Shown: one piece after another, positions 1 to 12,911 of the stretch
How positions within the stretch are numbered: position 1 is the stretch's first letter
Layout: each line of letters starts with the position of its first letter
NCBI GenBank assembly: GCA_963772065.1
Contig: CAVYVZ010000009.1
Span: 372,001-436,000 of the forward strand
Reading direction: 5' to 3'
From: CAVYVZ01 sp963772065
GTDB taxonomy: Bacteria; Acidobacteriota; Vicinamibacteria; Vicinamibacterales; UBA2999
DNA length: 64,000 nucleotides
The notes under the pieces: model-generated
Seen by the model: only the letters and a program-made list of their open reading frames with translations
Told to the model about the DNA's origin: nothing
Databases searched by the model: none
Made by a program: the position numbers and the translations under genes

Positions 1-65
1 CGCGACCAAATTTCCGATCATTAAGGAGTTCGCGGCCTCTTTTGGAACGGCCGGAAGCTTGCTCG

Positions 66-283
66 ATGAGCGATCGACCACCACGGTATTACACCGGTGT
101 GACCTCCGACGTCGCGAGACGACACGCCGACACAACGCGGGCAGCTGCAGCCACACGGCTAAGCATCGGCCGTGGTTTATTGATGTTGTCGTTGAATTCG
201 CCGACGAGCGACGTGCCCTTGCCTTTGAGCGCTACCTGAAGTCCGGGTCCGGTGCCACGTTTTCCAAGCGTCATCTGCGATAG
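66..283 (+). pseudogene. GIY-YIG nuclease-family fragment, frameshifted
   Basis: Two overlapping frames together give a GIY-YIG-like small nuclease domain of the UvrC/YhbQ-like group. The first frame, from ATG 66, reads RYYTGVTSDVARRHAD, matching the YYTGVT core. After about position 131 the similarity moves to another frame with HNAG, HTAKHRPW, FADERRALAFERYLKSGSG and KRHLR, which is the usual second half of this family. Adding one base near 131 would join them. The first beta strand normally present before the YYTG core is not visible, so the gene also looks 5'-truncated. It is either a decayed gene or a truncated gene with a sequencing error. A function in DNA cleavage is family knowledge only. 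Confidence 0.6.
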
Positions 284-310
284 CTGCACGCTGGTTTCGC
301 ATCTTCTGGT

Positions 311-2607
311 CTATGGCTCGAATGCATCCCAAGCTCTCCGTACCCGCTCCATCAGGCGGCGGAACCGCGGCTCACCTCGAAGGTTGGCGAGAAACGGCTC
401 GTACTCCGACAGCCATGGCGCGTTGATGAACCCGAATTCGACGGCGCGTTCGATGAAATCGATCGCCGCTTCAGGCTCATTCACCAGCGCGAAGCAATCG
501 GCAACCCACCAGGCGAAGATCTCATCCGACTTCGCCGCGGCGCGCAGCTGGGGCGTCATGATGCGCAGCAGCTCGTCGCGCTCACCGCGGAGCGCGCAGG
601 CCATGGCCGGCGCCAACCTCGCCCATACCATGGCGGATGTGTCACGCGCCACCGCGTCGAGCATCGCCATGCCCTCTTCGCGACGCCCGTTCGCCGCCAG
701 CATCAGCGAGTGGATCATCCGTGGCGTCGGGTTCGCTGGATCGATGTCGACCGAGCGTTGCGTCCAGGTGAGCGCCTGGGGATAGTTGCCGTCGAACATC
801 TCGACCATCCCGTACATCGTCAGGTTGATTGACGTCAGTGGATCCACCTGCTGTAGGCGATCCATCAGCGCGCGCGCGAGGTCGGGTCGCCCGGAAACGC
901 CGTAGTGATAGCCAAGCCACAGCAGCGCCTCGGGATCATTGGGATCGAGTACCAGCGCCTTCTTGTAATCGCGCGCCGCTCCGTTCGGGTTGGCACGGTT
1001 GTGTCGGATCGCGCCGCGGAGACCATACCCTTTCGAGGATTCCGGGTTGAGGGCGAACACCTTCGCGGCGCAGGCTTCCGCCTTCCGCAGGTACTCGTCG
1101 TACTGCGACACGGGTACCATGCCGACGTTGACATGCTGCCAGTAGATGAGTCCCTCGGCGACGAACAGCAGCTCGTTGTCGCCAACAATGTCCTGCGCGT
1201 GCCGGACGAGCTGAAGAGCATGGTCGAGCGACTGCGTATTGAAGCTCCAGATCTCCTGCCGCGCGAGCAGGTAGTACTCGTACGCACGCACATCTCCGAT
1301 GGGACGTTGCGCAAGGCGCCGATCCTCGGTCGGCGTGAGTTTGAGCCGCAGTGCGTCCACGATCTGCCGAGAGAGACGCTCCTGAATCTCGAAGACGTCC
1401 TCCAGCGTGCCGTTGAACTTGTCGGCCCAGAGCTGCGCGTCGGCCCTGGCGTCTACGAGCTGCGCCGTGATCGCGGAGGCCCGAACCAGCGCGCCGGATG
1501 CTTCCGGTCAACACGTAGCGCGCGCCGAGCTCGCGCGCGATGGTACGCAGGTCCTTGTCGCTTCCCTTCAAGCGCATCGCCGATTGTCGCGAGATGACGC
1601 GCAGCGTCTTGATCATCGAGAGGTCGGTGATCACCTCGTCGGTCAGGCCATCGGCGAAATGATCGCTCTCCTGCTCCCCGCTCACGCTCGCGAACGGCAG
1701 CACGGCGACCGTCGGTAATTCCGTTCGCCCCATTAACCCCGAGCCAAGGGTTTGCGCGGAAGCGAGGTTGTCGAGCACCTCAAGGATCTCGCGCGCGCTG
1801 GCCGGCCGATCGTCGGGGTCCTTCTGGAGACAACATTCGACGAGCGCGGCTAGTGCCTCGGGGACATCTGATCGCTTCGTCACGATCGGCAGAGGCGCGT
1901 CGACGATGTGGGCGCGAATCAGCGATGCGGCCGAACCAGCAAAGGGCGGCTCGCCCGCGATCACTTCGTAGGCAACGCAGCCTAGCGCGTAGAGATCGAT
2001 GCGGTGGTCGAGCCCTGCATCTGCGGCGGCTTGTTCGGGCGCCATGTATTGCGGCGTTCCAATCACTACTCCTAGCTCGGTCATCGGCGCCGAAACAGTC
2101 GCGGCACGCAGAATCCAGCAGCGCCTTGGCGATTCCAAAATCCGAAACGGTGGCCGTATTGCCGGCGAGCAGGATGTTGTCGGGTTTGATGTCCCGGTGC
2201 ACGACACCTTTCGCGTGCGCGAACTCCAGCGCGCGCGCGACGTCTCTAAGAATGCTGACCGCGACGGCGATCGGCATGGCGCCGGCGCGCATGAGACGCA
2301 CCCGCAGCGACTCTCCTTCGACGAAGGGCATCGTGTAATAGGGCAGCCCTTCCGTTTCGCCGGTCGTGAACACCGGCACGATGTGCGGGTGCTGCAGTCC
2401 GGCGGTGAGCAATATCTCGCGCTTGAAGCGCTCGAAATTCACGCCGGCCGCGAGATCGGGCGAAAGCACTTTCACCACGACGCGGCGACCGAGCGCGCGC
2501 TCCTCCGCCAGAAATACGCGACTCATTCCGGCGCCGCCAAGCTCGCGTTCTACACGATACGCGTCGCTCAGCGTGGCTTGCAGCTGATCTCGAAGCCCGG
2601 TCTCCAA
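311..2607 (-). CDS. Ser/Thr protein kinase with TolB-like and TPR regions (two frameshifts)
   Basis: The N-terminal part (2607 down to about 2110) is a Hanks-type kinase with a degenerate glycine loop (LGGAGMSRVFLA), the VVKVL lysine, HRDIKPDN catalytic loop and SDFGIAKA. The frame then shifts near 2105-2118 and continues with IGTPQYMAPEQ and the C-lobe. It is followed by a TolB N-terminal-like segment (VAVLPFASVSGEQESDHFADG) that ends at GSIRRAG. A second shift near 1470 leads to ITAQLVDA, LWADKF and then TPR-like repeats to the stop. No transmembrane helix is evident between the parts. In this family the kinase reads a signal and the TPR part mediates contacts; the substrate is unknown. Both shifts are consistent with single-base changes, so the intact product would be about 765 residues. 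Confidence 0.85.
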
Positions 2608-3006
2608 GTCCTCAACCTTCGATTAAAGCGGAGCCGATGGTGTCCGGAAACCGCGTCCGGCAGCTGACGCAGACTCGAGGCGTAATTTTCTTGCACCTGG
2701 CACAAGTTGCGACGCTTGTCACCCCGGACACGATCCCCCCCGGCATCGTATCCGACCTGGGGCTCCACGCGGATCAGGGCGCCGTTGAAGAATCTCGGTC
2801 GTCGCGTGGCGCGGTCGGCCGTGGCGACGCTTATCAAGCAACACGGCATCCCGCCGAGTGATAAGCGCAGCGATACGTTCGCAAGTAAACGCTACGGCGT
2901 CCGTCACGACCCGGCCGCAGCTGTTCCTGATTGGCGCCGAAACGAGAGGACGGCGGTCATGCCAACTCGGTTGACACAATTTACCTAACAATGTAAGCAT
3001 TACCGC
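2608..3006. other. Intergenic region without a convincing gene
   Basis: This gap of about 400 bases lies between the divergently transcribed kinase and PadR genes. The short open frames in it have no recognisable domain, and none has a good ribosome binding site. It must hold the promoters of both neighbours; only the PadR-side motif at its right end could be pointed out. Confidence 0.5.
2971..3003 (+). promoter_or_regulatory. Putative promoter and PadR-type operator
   Basis: A consensus -35 box TTGACA lies at 2971-2976. The expected -10 region overlaps the short palindrome GTAAGCATTAC at 2993-3003, which ends three bases before the PadR start codon. PadR regulators commonly repress their own operon through such dyads. 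The -10 box itself is weak, so this is a suggestion based on position and symmetry. Confidence 0.4.
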
Positions 3007-3338
3007 ATGACCGACCCGTCGAATCTCGGCGAGTTCGAGCATGTCGTCCTGCTTGCCGTGCTGCGCCTCGGCGACGAGGCCTACCCGGTCGCCGTCCGCG
3101 ACGAAATCGAGGCGTGCACCAGCCGCCGCGTGTCGCGCGGATCGGTGTACGTGACGCTCGATCGGCTCGAGAAGAAGGGCTACCTGAAATCGCGTCTAGG
3201 CGATCCGTCGGCGGTGCGCGGCGGCCGCGCGAAGCGCTACTACACCCTCCGCCCGCGCGCCGTGGCCGCGCTGCAGGAGAGCCGCCGCGCGCTTCTGCAG
3301 ATGTGGCGCGGCGTCGACGGGCTGCTGGAGCGCGCGCG

Positions 3339-3342
<4 letters not shown>
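3007..3342 (+). CDS. PadR-family transcriptional regulator
   Basis: This 111-residue protein is a winged-helix DNA-binding regulator. It shows the PadR pattern: a helix with FEHVVLLAVLRLG, then RGSVYVTLDRLEKKGYLKSR, and the wing with RYYTLRPRA. The C-terminal helix is short. Its stop overlaps the start of the downstream permease gene (ATGA at 3339-3342), so the two are translationally coupled. In Acidobacteriota such PadR/permease pairs are common, and the regulator probably controls its own transcription and that of the permease. The effector is unknown. Confidence 0.9.
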
Positions 3343-6045
<2,703 letters not shown>

Positions 6046-6340
6046 GAACGGAGCACTGTGCGCGCTGGGGTTTCGTCCGACCAAGTACCGCTCAGTCGCC
6101 TCAGTGTGGACGTTGAAGGAGTGTTGGGTCCCGTCTCACCCGTGAGCAGTGTTGGCGACCAGGCTTTAAGCTGGCTTGAGGTGCCGAGCGGCGCGCCCGA
6201 TCGCGGCAAGCCAAGCGAGCTCACCCCACCACAGGCGAACCCGATCTCGGCGGCACTTCGCTTGCTGTAAGAACTCCGCAAACAGCACCGCCGCTGGAGC
6301 AAGCCGCAGGACGCTTCGGCATTTCAATTCTGTACGACAC
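6046..6340. other. Intergenic region, no clear gene
   Basis: About 295 bases separate the permease from the TonB-like gene. An open frame of 70 codons (6058-6270) exists, but it shows no domain and no convincing ribosome binding site. The ten-base word TCAATTCTGT occurs twice, about 20 bases apart, around the TonB-like start codon (near 6324 and 6344). That could be a regulatory direct repeat or chance. Confidence 0.35.
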
Positions 6341-7281
6341 ATGTCAATTCTGTTTGCCGACGCACGAGTGGGCACCCGCCCGCCCGGCCGTTCGACCACC
6401 GGCCTGTGGCTTAGTGTCGTGTTGCACGCCATCTTCGTGATCGTCCTGATCGTCGTCCCGATTCGTGCGTCCGAGAAACCGTCGACGCCGCGCACGCAAT
6501 CGATGAGGGCGTTCATCTTGCCAGCGACCAAACTGGTGACGTTGCCGTCGGCCCCTGTCGTGGCGCCACGCCTTCCTGCTCCGCCGCACCGCCGCGGCCG
6601 ATGCGCGAACCAGCCAGAGCGGAAGTGCCTAAAGCGCTTCCTGTCGCGCCAATCGTCGCCAAGCGAGTCGAGCCCGCGCCGGCACCGCTCGTGCCCGCGG
6701 CGCCCGCGTTCGAACGGCCCATCGCAAGGCCAGTGATCCAGCGTCCTCCTGAGACCGGCCTTTTCGAGCGGACAAACAGCGCGCGAACGAACCAGGCCGC
6801 AGCTGCCGTCACGACCGGCGGATTCGGAAGTGCGGCGGCCTCGCCGCGCGGCGCCGCAAACGGAACCGGCGCCGTCACGACAGGTGGATTCAGCAGCGGG
6901 GCGCTCGCGCCGCGTGCGGCCGCAAACGGATCCGGGGAGGTGCAGACGGCGGGGTTCGATTTGCGCGCGAGTGCGCCCGCCCAGCCTTCCGTGGCAGCGT
7001 TGACGAAGCCCATCGATCGGCCGGTCGAGATCGTCTTCAAGCCCACGCCGGAGTACACCGACGAAGCGCGTAGCGGCCGCATCGAAGGCACCGTGTCGCT
7101 CGAGCTCGAATTCACCGCCGCCGGCGACGTCCGCGTGCTGCGCGTCGTGCGCGGACTCGGCCACGGCCTCGACGAAGCGGCCCAGCGGGCGGCACTCCGC
7201 ATTCGTTTCAAGCCTGCGCAGTCGGACGGTGGGCCCGTCGATTCCCGCGCCACGGTTCACATCACGTTCCGCTTGTCCTAG
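6341..7281 (+). CDS. TonB-family energy transducer, frameshifted
   Basis: The N-terminus has a single membrane anchor (LWLSVVLHAIFVIVLIVVPI), followed by a long proline/alanine-rich spacer and a C-terminal TonB domain (IVFKPTPEYTDEARSGRIEG, VSLELEFTAAGDV, RVVRGLGHGLDEAAQRA, RIRFKPA). Such proteins pass inner-membrane proton-motive energy to outer-membrane receptors. The anchor and the TonB domain are in different frames, and the shift falls in the proline codon run near 6590, where read errors are likely. The spacer contains a repeated TTGGF motif (AVTTGGFGS, AVTTGGFSS, VQTAGFDL). No ExbB/ExbD genes are nearby. The M48 protease gene follows after 12 bases. Confidence 0.8.
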
Positions 7282-7293
7282 CCAGAGGCACCC

Positions 7294-9036
7294 ATGCGAC
7301 TTGCATGTCTTCCCTTGCTGCTCGCTGCACTGCTCGCGCCCGCCGTTACGGCGTCGATCGCGCGTGCGCAGGCACATGATCAGAAAGTTCCAACGGCCCA
7401 GACGTCAAGCCGCGCAGGACAAGCGACAGCCGACGACATCATCGACCGGATGAGCAAGGCGGAACGTGGGGTGCTCGAGCGGTTGAGGACTTCCCACCCG
7501 CTCATAGAGGTCTACATCCAGAATGTGGTGCCGGACGAGGCGCGCGGCTGGGTCCCCAGCGATGACAACTACTTCCTCGGCAAACTCCAGGTCGATGGCG
7601 GGCCCACGATTCTTCCGTTCAGAGGAAGGGAAGAACGCGGGGTGGTGTGGCGCGTCATGAACGTGCCCCACCTGGAGGATTCCTTCGCCGCGATGGGGGC
7701 CCCCGACTGGCGAGTGCTCGAGCGAAAGCGATACGAATTCACATACGTCCGCCGGGAGTTTCTCGGTGAATCGCGCTGCTTCGTTTTCGACGTCAGGCCA
7801 CTTCGCGCCGGCAAAGAGGGCTTCGTCGGCCGGATCTGGATCGAGGATCGGGACTACAACCTCGTCCGCTTCAACGGCGCCAGCCGCGGATCGGAAGAGA
7901 AGTTGTCAGGCGTGCTCAAGCGGAAGCTGTCGTTCCATATGGACGGCTGGCGTGTGAACGTCGCGCCTGGCGTGTGGGTGCCGTCGTACGTCTACTCGGA
8001 AGAAACAGATCTGAACAGCGAATCGTCCTCCAAGTCGTCCTCGAAATCGAAACGGCAGGCGCGGTTCAAGAGCCAGACACGGATCTGGGGATACCAGACG
8101 CAAAACGCCGATCGGACCGGCTCGTTGACGACGATCCGGATCGACGAGCCCAATGTCGCCGACACCACCGAAGGCGCCGCGCAACTGTCGCCCGTGCTCA
8201 GCCAGCGCCGATGGGAACAGGAGGCCGAGGCGAACGTCCTCGAACGACTCGAGGCGATCGGCCTGCTCGCGCCGGCGGGCGAAGCGGACAAGGTCCTCGA
8301 GACCGTCCTCAACAACCTCGTCGTCACCAACAAGTTGAACCTCCAACGGCCGCTGCACGCCCGGATCCTGCTGACCTCGCCGCTCGAGTCGTTCACGGTC
8401 GGCCACACGATGGTGTTGAGCCGCGGCCTCATCGACGTGCTGCCCGACGAAGCAAGCCTCGCGACGATGCTCGCGCACGAGTTGAGCCATGTGGCGCTCG
8501 GCCACGAGCTGATCGACACGAAGTTCTCGTTCGCCGATCGTCTGATGGTGCCCGACGGCGAGTTGCTGCAGGCGCTGCGATTTCGCCGCACGCCCAAGGA
8601 GGAGGCCGCGGCTGACGAGAAGGTCATCGAGCTGCTCGGCAAGTCGCCCTATCACGACAAGCTGGCCGACGCCGGCCTGTTTCTTCGTACGCTCTCGGAG
8701 TGGGCCAAGCAGTTGCCTCGGCTCATCCAGCCGCACATCGGAGACTACATGGCGGCCAACGGGCAGATGACACGGCTTGCCGATCTCATGAAGCAAGCCC
8801 CGCCGCTGATGTCCGACAGCCTCGAACAGATCGCCGCGCTCCAGCTCGGCGCGCGCCTCGTCGTCGATGCGTGGAGCGGCAGGGTGGCGCTCGATCGCTC
8901 GCCCGCCGTACCTCTGATGTCGGTTCGCGAGAAGATGCCGTTTGCCGTGACGCCGCTGATGCCTGTGATCAGATATGCGGAGCCTCTGGCCGCCGGCACG
9001 CCCGTCCGCACGATCGGCGCGTTGCGGCCGAACTAA
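7294..9036 (+). CDS. Secreted M48-family metalloprotease
   Basis: This 580-residue protein starts with a signal peptide (MRLACLPLLLAALLAPAVTA, with an Ala-X-Ala site near ARAQA). The middle part resembles an outer-membrane lipoprotein-sorting-like beta fold (VFDVRPLRAGKEGFVGRIWIEDRDYNLVRF). The C-terminal half holds the zinc protease motif HELSH at residues 395-399, preceded by TMVLSRGLIDVLPDEASLATMLA; the third ligand is probably in the KEEAAADE stretch. The architecture suggests a periplasmic or surface protease related to BepA-like envelope quality-control enzymes. A serine/lysine-rich stretch (SSSKSSSKSKR) links the two halves. It probably forms an operon with the TonB-like gene upstream. 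Confidence 0.85.
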   Translation: MRLACLPLLLAALLAPAVTASIARAQAHDQKVPTAQTSSRAGQATADDIIDRMSKAERGVLERLRTSHPLIEVYIQNVVPDEARGWVPSDDNYFLGKLQVDGGPTILPFRGREERGVVWRVMNVPHLEDSFAAMGAPDWRVLERKRYEFTYVRREFLGESRCFVFDVRPLRAGKEGFVGRIWIEDRDYNLVRFNGASRGSEEKLSGVLKRKLSFHMDGWRVNVAPGVWVPSYVYSEETDLNSESSSKSSSKSKRQARFKSQTRIWGYQTQNADRTGSLTTIRIDEPNVADTTEGAAQLSPVLSQRRWEQEAEANVLERLEAIGLLAPAGEADKVLETVLNNLVVTNKLNLQRPLHARILLTSPLESFTVGHTMVLSRGLIDVLPDEASLATMLAHELSHVALGHELIDTKFSFADRLMVPDGELLQALRFRRTPKEEAAADEKVIELLGKSPYHDKLADAGLFLRTLSEWAKQLPRLIQPHIGDYMAANGQMTRLADLMKQAPPLMSDSLEQIAALQLGARLVVDAWSGRVALDRSPAVPLMSVREKMPFAVTPLMPVIRYAEPLAAGTPVRTIGALRPN

Positions 9037-9059
9037 TTCGTGTGGCGCGGAAGACGGCC

Positions 9060-9914
9060 TTACTGATTTGCGGGCTTGGCATCGAGAAAATCGTTCACCA
9101 TCGGAATGATGGCGTCCTTCCTTTCCATCAGCGTGACATGCGTCGTGTTTGGCAATACGGCAAGTCTCGAGGCCGCACGCGGCCGCAGGTCTCCGAAAAT
9201 CTCGTCGCCTTTCAGGCGGAACATTTCCGCGATGTGATCGAGTCTGACGCCGTCGGAATCGCCGTGGATGAAGAACATCGGCGCTTTCGTCGCCTTGAGC
9301 CTTTCGGCGCCAAAGTCGTACGGCTTGAGTTCCATCGCAATCACGCGCTTGATGAAGTTCGGGAATTCGTTTGGCGTCGGACTGAGCTTCTTGTATTCGG
9401 TTTCGATGGGCGAACCTGTGAGGGCCTCGGCCGTCAACTGCGGGAACGCGTCGAGCGCTTCCTTGACCAAGCCGTCATGCCTGATGACAGCCGAAATGCT
9501 CACGACCTTGCGCACCTTGTCCGGATGCCGAATCGCGCACTGCATTGCGACGCCGCCGCCCATGCTGTAGCCGATGAGGTCCGCTTGTTTGATCTTTAGG
9601 AAATCGAGCAGCGCCGCGACATCGTCGGCAAGACTTTCATAGCTGAAGTCGCGTCCCGAGTCTGTCGTGCGCCCATGGCCCTGCAACTCCACAGCGATGA
9701 CCTGTCTGGTTTTCGACAGGTCGCCAATCCAATGCGCCCAGTTGTTCGAAATCGTCATGAACGAGCCGTGGAGCAGAACGACCGGGACGCCCTTGCCGTG
9801 GATTTCGTAATACATCTTGAGGCCGTTGACCGGTGCATAGCCCGTCGTGGGCTCTTGCTGCGCCGACACGGCCGTCGACAGGATCAGCGAATGAATCAAA
9901 GCTGTTCTTTTCAT
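9060..9914 (-). CDS. Secreted alpha/beta-fold hydrolase
   Basis: The protein starts with a signal peptide (MKRTALIHSLILSTAVSAQ) at ATG 9914, and the rest is a typical alpha/beta hydrolase of about 285 residues. Seen in order are the oxyanion region VVLLHGSFM, the nucleophile elbow GYSMGGG (Ser), a cap region, and the HGDSDGV acid and NTTHVTL histidine segments. This triad order fits esterases and C-C bond hydrolases. Substrate cannot be told from the sequence. It is divergent from the next hydrolase gene. Confidence 0.85.
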   Translation of the reverse strand: MKRTALIHSLILSTAVSAQQEPTTGYAPVNGLKMYYEIHGKGVPVVLLHGSFMTISNNWAHWIGDLSKTRQVIAVELQGHGRTTDSGRDFSYESLADDVAALLDFLKIKQADLIGYSMGGGVAMQCAIRHPDKVRKVVSISAVIRHDGLVKEALDAFPQLTAEALTGSPIETEYKKLSPTPNEFPNFIKRVIAMELKPYDFGAERLKATKAPMFFIHGDSDGVRLDHIAEMFRLKGDEIFGDLRPRAASRLAVLPNTTHVTLMERKDAIIPMVNDFLDAKPANQ

Positions 9915-10136
9915 GTCGAAGTTCTCTTTGTTCGCTACGGCTGGGCGGCGAGAAATTCGTGTCGCAAGAATGAAGCCGAGACCACTCCGATGGTCCCAGG
10001 AATCTCTGTTGGCCCATTCGCCGAATTCTATTTCGACCGGACTCTCAGCACGTAGACTCTGATCGGCCGCGGCGACAAACAACACCAAGGTCCCATCTGA
10101 GAATCGTACTGCTGGATGATGAACCCGAGGCACGCG

Positions 10137-10969
10137 ATGAGAAGCATGGTCGGAGTCGTGGCGGTGGTGCTCGCGGCTAGCGCGGCCGGCGCACAGGGAC
10201 CGCGCGACATGATGAAGATCCCGGTCTTCTACTCGGTGCCGGGCATGGACGCGGTGCGCGTGCAGCACGGCATCGTCTTCCGCACCGTTAGCCGACACGA
10301 CGTTGAAAGCGGACATCTACCTGCCCCCGGCGCGCGGTGCCTACCCCGTGGTCCTGCTGGTCAGCGGCGGTTCAGTGGACAACTGGCGCACCGCGGCGTT
10401 TTACACGTCGTTCGCGCGTGTGCTGGCAGCCGAAGGTATGGCCGCGGTGAACTACGACAAACGGCTGGCGAGGGATCGTAGTGCTGTACCCGCTGCAAGC
10501 GAAGACACGATCGCGCTCATCGAGTATCTGAAAGGAAACGCGGCGAAGTACAGGATTGGACACGTCGCGGCTTTGTTCGTGGCATTTCTCGGCTGGTGGG
10601 ACGGTCGCGGGCACGATGCTGAGCGAGAAATCAGCAGCGTCGTGTGTGGTCGTGACCTATGCGATTCTCTCGCTCGGCGAAGCCGATCAGGATCCCAAGC
10701 TGGCGCCGTATTCGGCGGTCGTGCAGGCGCGCGAGCGCGCCGACAGGTTTCCGCCGACGCTGGTGGTGCGCGCCGGCCGCGATGCGAAGGTGCTGAACGA
10801 CAGTATCGACGCGTTCATTGCCATCGCGCTGCAGAAAAACGCCCCCGTGTCGTTGATCAACTATCCGGCCGGCGATCACGGCTTCGAGATCCTCAATGAC
10901 ACTGACGAGACGCGTCGCGTAATCGCCCAGAGCATCGCATGGGTGAAGTCGCGCCTGAGACCGTCGTAG
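10137..10969 (+). CDS. Secreted alpha/beta hydrolase (dienelactone-hydrolase-like), two frameshifts
   Basis: A signal peptide (MRSMVGVVAVVLAASAAGAQ) starts at ATG 10137, six bases after a GAGG box. The remainder is spread over three frames: the leader up to about 10290, then ADIYLPPARGAYPVVLLVSGG to about 10555, then CSWHFSAGGTVAGTML (the nucleophile elbow, Ser with flanking glycines) to the end. Histidine is in PAGDHGFEI and the acid in RAGRDAKVLNDS. The product would be a small serine hydrolase of about 277 residues. Two single-base shifts would restore the frame, so the gene is either freshly broken or mis-sequenced. Confidence 0.7.
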
Positions 10970-11119
10970 CGACCGGCGGTTCGCTCACTTCGAGCGAACG
11001 ATCGCAACCGAACCCTTGACATTCAACGGTCCCGGAACCAGACTCCCCCGGTTCGAATCCAGCATCGGCTGACCAGTAAGGCATGCCGGGTTGTTTGCGG
11101 GCTCGTTGGAGGTGAAAAC

Positions 11120-12817
11120 ATGACGATGTTTCGACCGTCCCTGATTCTGGCCACCGTGGTGGCACTCCCGCTCGTCGTGTCGGGGGCGCCGCCGGCCGGC
11201 CGCGGGCATGCGACGTCGACGCGGGTCGCGGGCATCGACGTCGACGCGACGACGATTCCTCGGCTCCAGAAGCTCATGGATGCTCACCGGCTGTCGTCGG
11301 TACAGCTCGTCCAGTTCTATCTCCATCGGATCAAGAAGCTGAACCCGGAGCTCAATGCGGTCATCAAGGTGAGCCGGACAGCCCTCGCCGACGCACGTGC
11401 CGCGGACTGGGCCCGGCGGCAGGGCGTCGCCAAGCCCTTGCTCGGGATCCCGGTGCTCGTCAAAGACAACGTCAACACGACCGGTATGCCGACGACGGCG
11501 GGCTCGTGGGCGCTCGCCGGCAGCTCGCCGCCGGACGCGTTCATCGTCGAGCGGCTGCGCGCCGCCGGCGCGATCATCATCGGCAAGGCAAACCTGTCCG
11601 AGTGGGCGAACTTCCGGTCCGCGCCGTCATCGAGCGGGTGGAGCGGCATCGGCGGCCAGACGAACATGGCCTACGTCCTCGATCGCAATCCGTGTGGCTC
11701 GAGCTCCGGCTCGGGGGTCGCCGCCTCGGCCAACCTGGCCACCATCACCGTCGGCACCGAGACCGACGGCTCGATCGTCTGCCCGTCGGGTGCGAACGGG
11801 ATCGTCGGGATCAAGCCGACGCTCGGGCTCCTCAGCCGGTCCGGAATCATCCCGATCTCGGCCGAACAGGACACCGCCGGGCCCATGACCCGCAACGTGA
11901 CCGACGCCGCCGTGATGCTCGGCGTGATGACCGGGGTCGACGGTGCTGATCCCGCGACCGGCGCGCAGATCGGGCACGCCCGGAGGGATTACACGCGGTT
12001 CCTCGATAAGCGCGCGCTCAGAGGCGCCCGGATTGGCGTCTGGCGGGAGGGCACCTACGATCCCGCGGTCAACCCGGCGGTCCACGCAATCATGAACGCC
12101 ACGGTCGCGGCGCTCGAAGCCGCCGGAGCGACGATCGTCGATCCGGCACGGATCCCGATCGAGCCCGCGTTCGGGCCGGAGTTCACCGCACTCCTCTGCG
12201 AGTTCAAGGACGACATCGCCGGCTATCTCGTGACGCACACTGACGCCCGCTATCCGAAGACGCTTCAGGATCTGATCGACTTCAACAACGATCATCCCGA
12301 GCTCGAGGGACCCTGGAATTCGCTGATCTTCGAGCTGGCTCAGGCGACCGGCGGCCGAGCCGCCCCCGACTGCATCGCGGCCCGTCAACTGGCGACGTCG
12401 ACTGCGCAGGCGGCGATCGACGACACCCTCGCGTTGTACAACCTCGACGCCATCATCGCCCCGACCAACGGTCCCGCCTGGGTGACCGACCCGGTGAACG
12501 GCGACCTTGGGGGCGACTTCTCAACATTCGTCGGCTCCTCGAGTCCGTCCGCGATCGCCGGCTACGCGAACATCACCGTCCCCGCGGGCTTCGTCGGCCC
12601 GCTGCCGGTCGGGGTGTCGTTCATCGGCGGCCGTTGGGACGAGCCGAAGCTGATCGCCCTCGCCTACGCGTTCGAGCAGGCGACGCACGTTCGGGTCCCG
12701 CCGGCTTTTCTCGAGTCGACGTCCGCCACGTCCGCCCGAGGATCGGCCTCGCGAAGGATGCAGCGGGCTGCGGTCACTGGTCGCAACGGGATGCACCGGC
12801 TCATGCCGCTGCGATAA
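11120..12817 (+). CDS. Secreted amidase-signature family enzyme
   Basis: Members of this family hydrolyse carboxamides with a Ser-Ser-Lys triad. All three are visible: Lys115 in VLVKDNV, the cis-Ser in PCGSSSGSG (residues 191-199) and the nucleophile Ser218 in TETDGSIVCPS. A signal peptide (LILATVVALPLVVSGAP) predicts export. The start ATG follows GGAGG by seven bases. At 565 residues it is a little long; the extra length is a low-complexity C-terminal tail after residue 530. A nitrile hydratase cluster lies about 1.7 kb downstream on the other strand, so the two could act in series (nitrile to amide to acid), though they are not in one operon. Confidence 0.9.
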   Translation: MTMFRPSLILATVVALPLVVSGAPPAGRGHATSTRVAGIDVDATTIPRLQKLMDAHRLSSVQLVQFYLHRIKKLNPELNAVIKVSRTALADARAADWARRQGVAKPLLGIPVLVKDNVNTTGMPTTAGSWALAGSSPPDAFIVERLRAAGAIIIGKANLSEWANFRSAPSSSGWSGIGGQTNMAYVLDRNPCGSSSGSGVAASANLATITVGTETDGSIVCPSGANGIVGIKPTLGLLSRSGIIPISAEQDTAGPMTRNVTDAAVMLGVMTGVDGADPATGAQIGHARRDYTRFLDKRALRGARIGVWREGTYDPAVNPAVHAIMNATVAALEAAGATIVDPARIPIEPAFGPEFTALLCEFKDDIAGYLVTHTDARYPKTLQDLIDFNNDHPELEGPWNSLIFELAQATGGRAAPDCIAARQLATSTAQAAIDDTLALYNLDAIIAPTNGPAWVTDPVNGDLGGDFSTFVGSSSPSAIAGYANITVPAGFVGPLPVGVSFIGGRWDEPKLIALAYAFEQATHVRVPPAFLESTSATSARGSASRRMQRAAVTGRNGMHRLMPLR

Positions 12818-12911
12818 CCGCTCCTCATCGACATGGTGCTCGGCGCCGCGGCGCCGGGCACTGTTCATCTCGGTTCGATTCCCTGCGCGGACGCGGCAGA
12901 ATGTCGCGAAC

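Noticed and set aside
6058..6270. 70-codon open frame between the permease and TonB-like gene
   Set aside because: No ribosome binding site, no domain and no conserved pattern; listed only as intergenic.
11035..11075. T-loop-like GGTTCGAATCC upstream of the amidase gene, suggesting a tRNA
   Set aside because: The flanking bases do not pair to make a T stem, no anticodon arm or acceptor stem can be drawn, and the CCA is out of register.
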